Source: Sedimenticola sp.
Lineage (GTDB): Bacteria > Pseudomonadota > Gammaproteobacteria > Chromatiales > Chromatiaceae
Reading direction: 5' to 3'
DNA: 7,387 nt
Assembly: GCA_026197195.1 (NCBI GenBank)
Contig: JAPHUG010000165.1
Location: 1 to 7,387, forward strand
The notes under the pieces are model-generated. The model was not told the DNA's origin. It was given only the letters and a program-made list of their open reading frames with translations, and ran no database searches. Shown piece by piece: positions 6,300-7,387 of this stretch (position 1 is its first letter; every line of letters begins with the position of its first letter). Made by a program: the position numbers and the translations under genes.

Positions 6300-7387
6300 T
6301 TATATACGATCTTCAGGCACAGCTTGAAGCTTGGATTGGTGGATCTGAGCGGATTTGATGCGTCTTCGTACGACCCATCGATTGCCCATAAAGAGTCGGT
6401 ACAACAGGGGAATCACGAATAGGGTCAATACCGTTGAGACGGCTAATCCCCAGACGATGGCAGTGGCTACGGGGCCCCACATCAGGGATGAGCCACCTAG
6501 CCCGGTAGCTAGCGAGAAGAGTCCCGCGATGGTGGTCATGGAGGTGATCAGGATCGGTATCACCCGACGTCTGGCGGCATACAGGGTGGCATGCAGGACG
6601 CTCATGCCTCGGGCCAATCGCTCATTGGCGGCGGAGATCAGCACAATGGCGGCATTCACTGCAATACCGGCCAGTGCCACCACACCATACAGGGTAAACA
6701 GACTGAGCGGGTTGTTGGTAATGGCCAGTCCGAACACCACGCCGGTAAATGCCATGGGCACCGTGGCCAGGATCATAAAGGGTTGGAAATAGCTCTTAAA
6801 CTGGGTACCCAGAATCAGGTACATCAACCCAACACCAAACAGGAACAGCACGGCAATAGAATCAAGGCTCTCCTGGATATCATCCAGCTCGCCAGAGAAA
6901 TCCAGATTAATGCTGGGGTAGCGGCCCGCTATTTTATCCCAGGCCTCAACAATGGCGGCATTGGCCGTCACCGTATCAGTCAGCGATTTATCCAGATCTG
7001 CCTCCACCGTAATCGTCCGGCGGAAATTATAGTGACGGATGCTGTTGTTGCTTGCGCCGGTTTCAGTGTGCACCAGCTCACTGAGGGAGATGCGTCCCCC
7101 ATCAGGTGTGGGCAGGGTGTAGTGACCCGGTGCCGTAATGGTGGCCAGTTTTCGTGGCAGGGCGCGAACCCGGATCTCCAGCTCTTCACCTTGATCCTGC
7201 ATTTTGCTGACAATTTCGCCGTCCACCAACAGACGCAGGGTCCGGGTGACCTCGGCCGGGCTGATGCCCGCCCGATGTGCGGCGTCCTGATTTACCCGCA
7301 GGGCCAGCTCCATCTGCCCCTGGCTGTCATCATCCGTGATATCCCTGATAGCGGGGTCCTGTTGCATGATCTGCTTCAGCTCTTTCA
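6300..7387 (-). CDS. RND-family efflux pump (AcrB/MexF-like inner-membrane subunit), C-terminal 361 residues
   Basis: This is the 3' part of a gene that continues past the right edge; the reading frame is open through 7387, so the Met at 7367 is internal and not a start. Full-length RND pumps are about 1,000-1,050 residues. The visible part begins in the second periplasmic porter region (VNQDAAHRAGISPAEVTRTLRLLVDG; DGGRISLSELV) and ends with the last five membrane helices: AVLFLFGVGLMYLILGTQF, FMILATVPMAFTGVVFGLAI, TLYGVVALAGIAVNAAIVLI, VIPILITSMTTIAGLFSLA and GPVATAIVWGLAVSTVLTLFVI. A basic tail follows. Such pumps work as proton antiporters with a periplasmic adaptor and an outer-membrane channel; neither is in the window. 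Where AcrB has the relay lysine of TM10 (GLSAKNA), this protein reads GIAVNAA, with Asn at that place, as in the GIVVNNA-type subfamily. The substrate is unknown. Confidence 0.92.
   Translation of the reverse strand, partial: KELKQIMQQDPAIRDITDDDSQGQMELALRVNQDAAHRAGISPAEVTRTLRLLVDGEIVSKMQDQGEELEIRVRALPRKLATITAPGHYTLPTPDGGRISLSELVHTETGASNNSIRHYNFRRTITVEADLDKSLTDTVTANAAIVEAWDKIAGRYPSINLDFSGELDDIQESLDSIAVLFLFGVGLMYLILGTQFKSYFQPFMILATVPMAFTGVVFGLAITNNPLSLFTLYGVVALAGIAVNAAIVLISAANERLARGMSVLHATLYAARRRVIPILITSMTTIAGLFSLATGLGGSSLMWGPVATAIVWGLAVSTVLTLFVIPLLYRLFMGNRWVVRRRIKSAQIHQSKLQAVPEDRI

Noticed and set aside
6566..6574. GACGTCT resembling part of a MetJ box
   Set aside because: It is inside the RND coding sequence, far from metA, and lacks the tandem arrangement of MetJ boxes.
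6355..6792. 145-codon open frame on the plus strand
   Set aside because: It is antisense to the RND membrane helices; composition is explained by that gene.

Overview
The window looks like chromosome of a gammaproteobacterium. The evidence is moderate-to-high GC with AT-rich promoter gaps, a divergent gammaproteobacterial-type MetA, an HD-GYP protein, an AcrB-family pump and a DUF255/YyaL protein. From memory of similar proteins, a Chromatiales-like or sulfur-oxidising lineage would fit, but nothing in the window proves this. There are no RNA genes, insertion sequences, phage genes or CRISPR arrays. The genes look like ordinary core or accessory metabolism.

Layout, left to right. (1) 1-1334, minus: the N-terminal two thirds of a thioredoxin-domain DUF255 (YyaL/SSP411) protein, cut by the left edge. 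(2) 1335-1631: a divergent intergenic region with AT-rich patches and small dyads, probably holding promoters for both flanking genes. (3) 1632-2744, plus: a GAF + HD-GYP cyclic-di-GMP phosphodiesterase with an apparently intact metal site. It is the only plus-strand gene, and its end overlaps the end of metA by 17 bases. (4) 2728-3798, minus: metA, homoserine O-acyltransferase of a divergent type with its Cys/His/Glu catalytic residues retained. (5) 3811-4665, minus: an unrecognised P-loop protein just upstream of metA (12-base gap) with small-molecule-kinase-like features. (6) 4727-5884, minus: a 12-TM MFS transporter. (7) 5885-6220, minus: a 111-residue protein ending in a CxxCxxC tail, whose stop codon abuts the MFS start. 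(8) 6254-6288: a perfect 12-bp inverted repeat between genes. (9) 6300-7387, minus: the C-terminal part of an RND efflux pump, cut by the right edge.

How the genes may work together. The P-loop gene and metA look like one transcription unit, which makes the P-loop protein a candidate partner or modifier of methionine synthesis. The Cys-rich small protein and the MFS transporter look translationally coupled. RND, small protein, MFS, P-loop and metA all lie on the minus strand, but the 79-base and 61-base gaps may separate them into two or three units. The most interesting items are the P-loop/metA pair, the Cys-tailed small protein coupled to a transporter, the unusual acyl-donor pocket of MetA, and the inverted repeat that has the wrong flanks for an intrinsic terminator.
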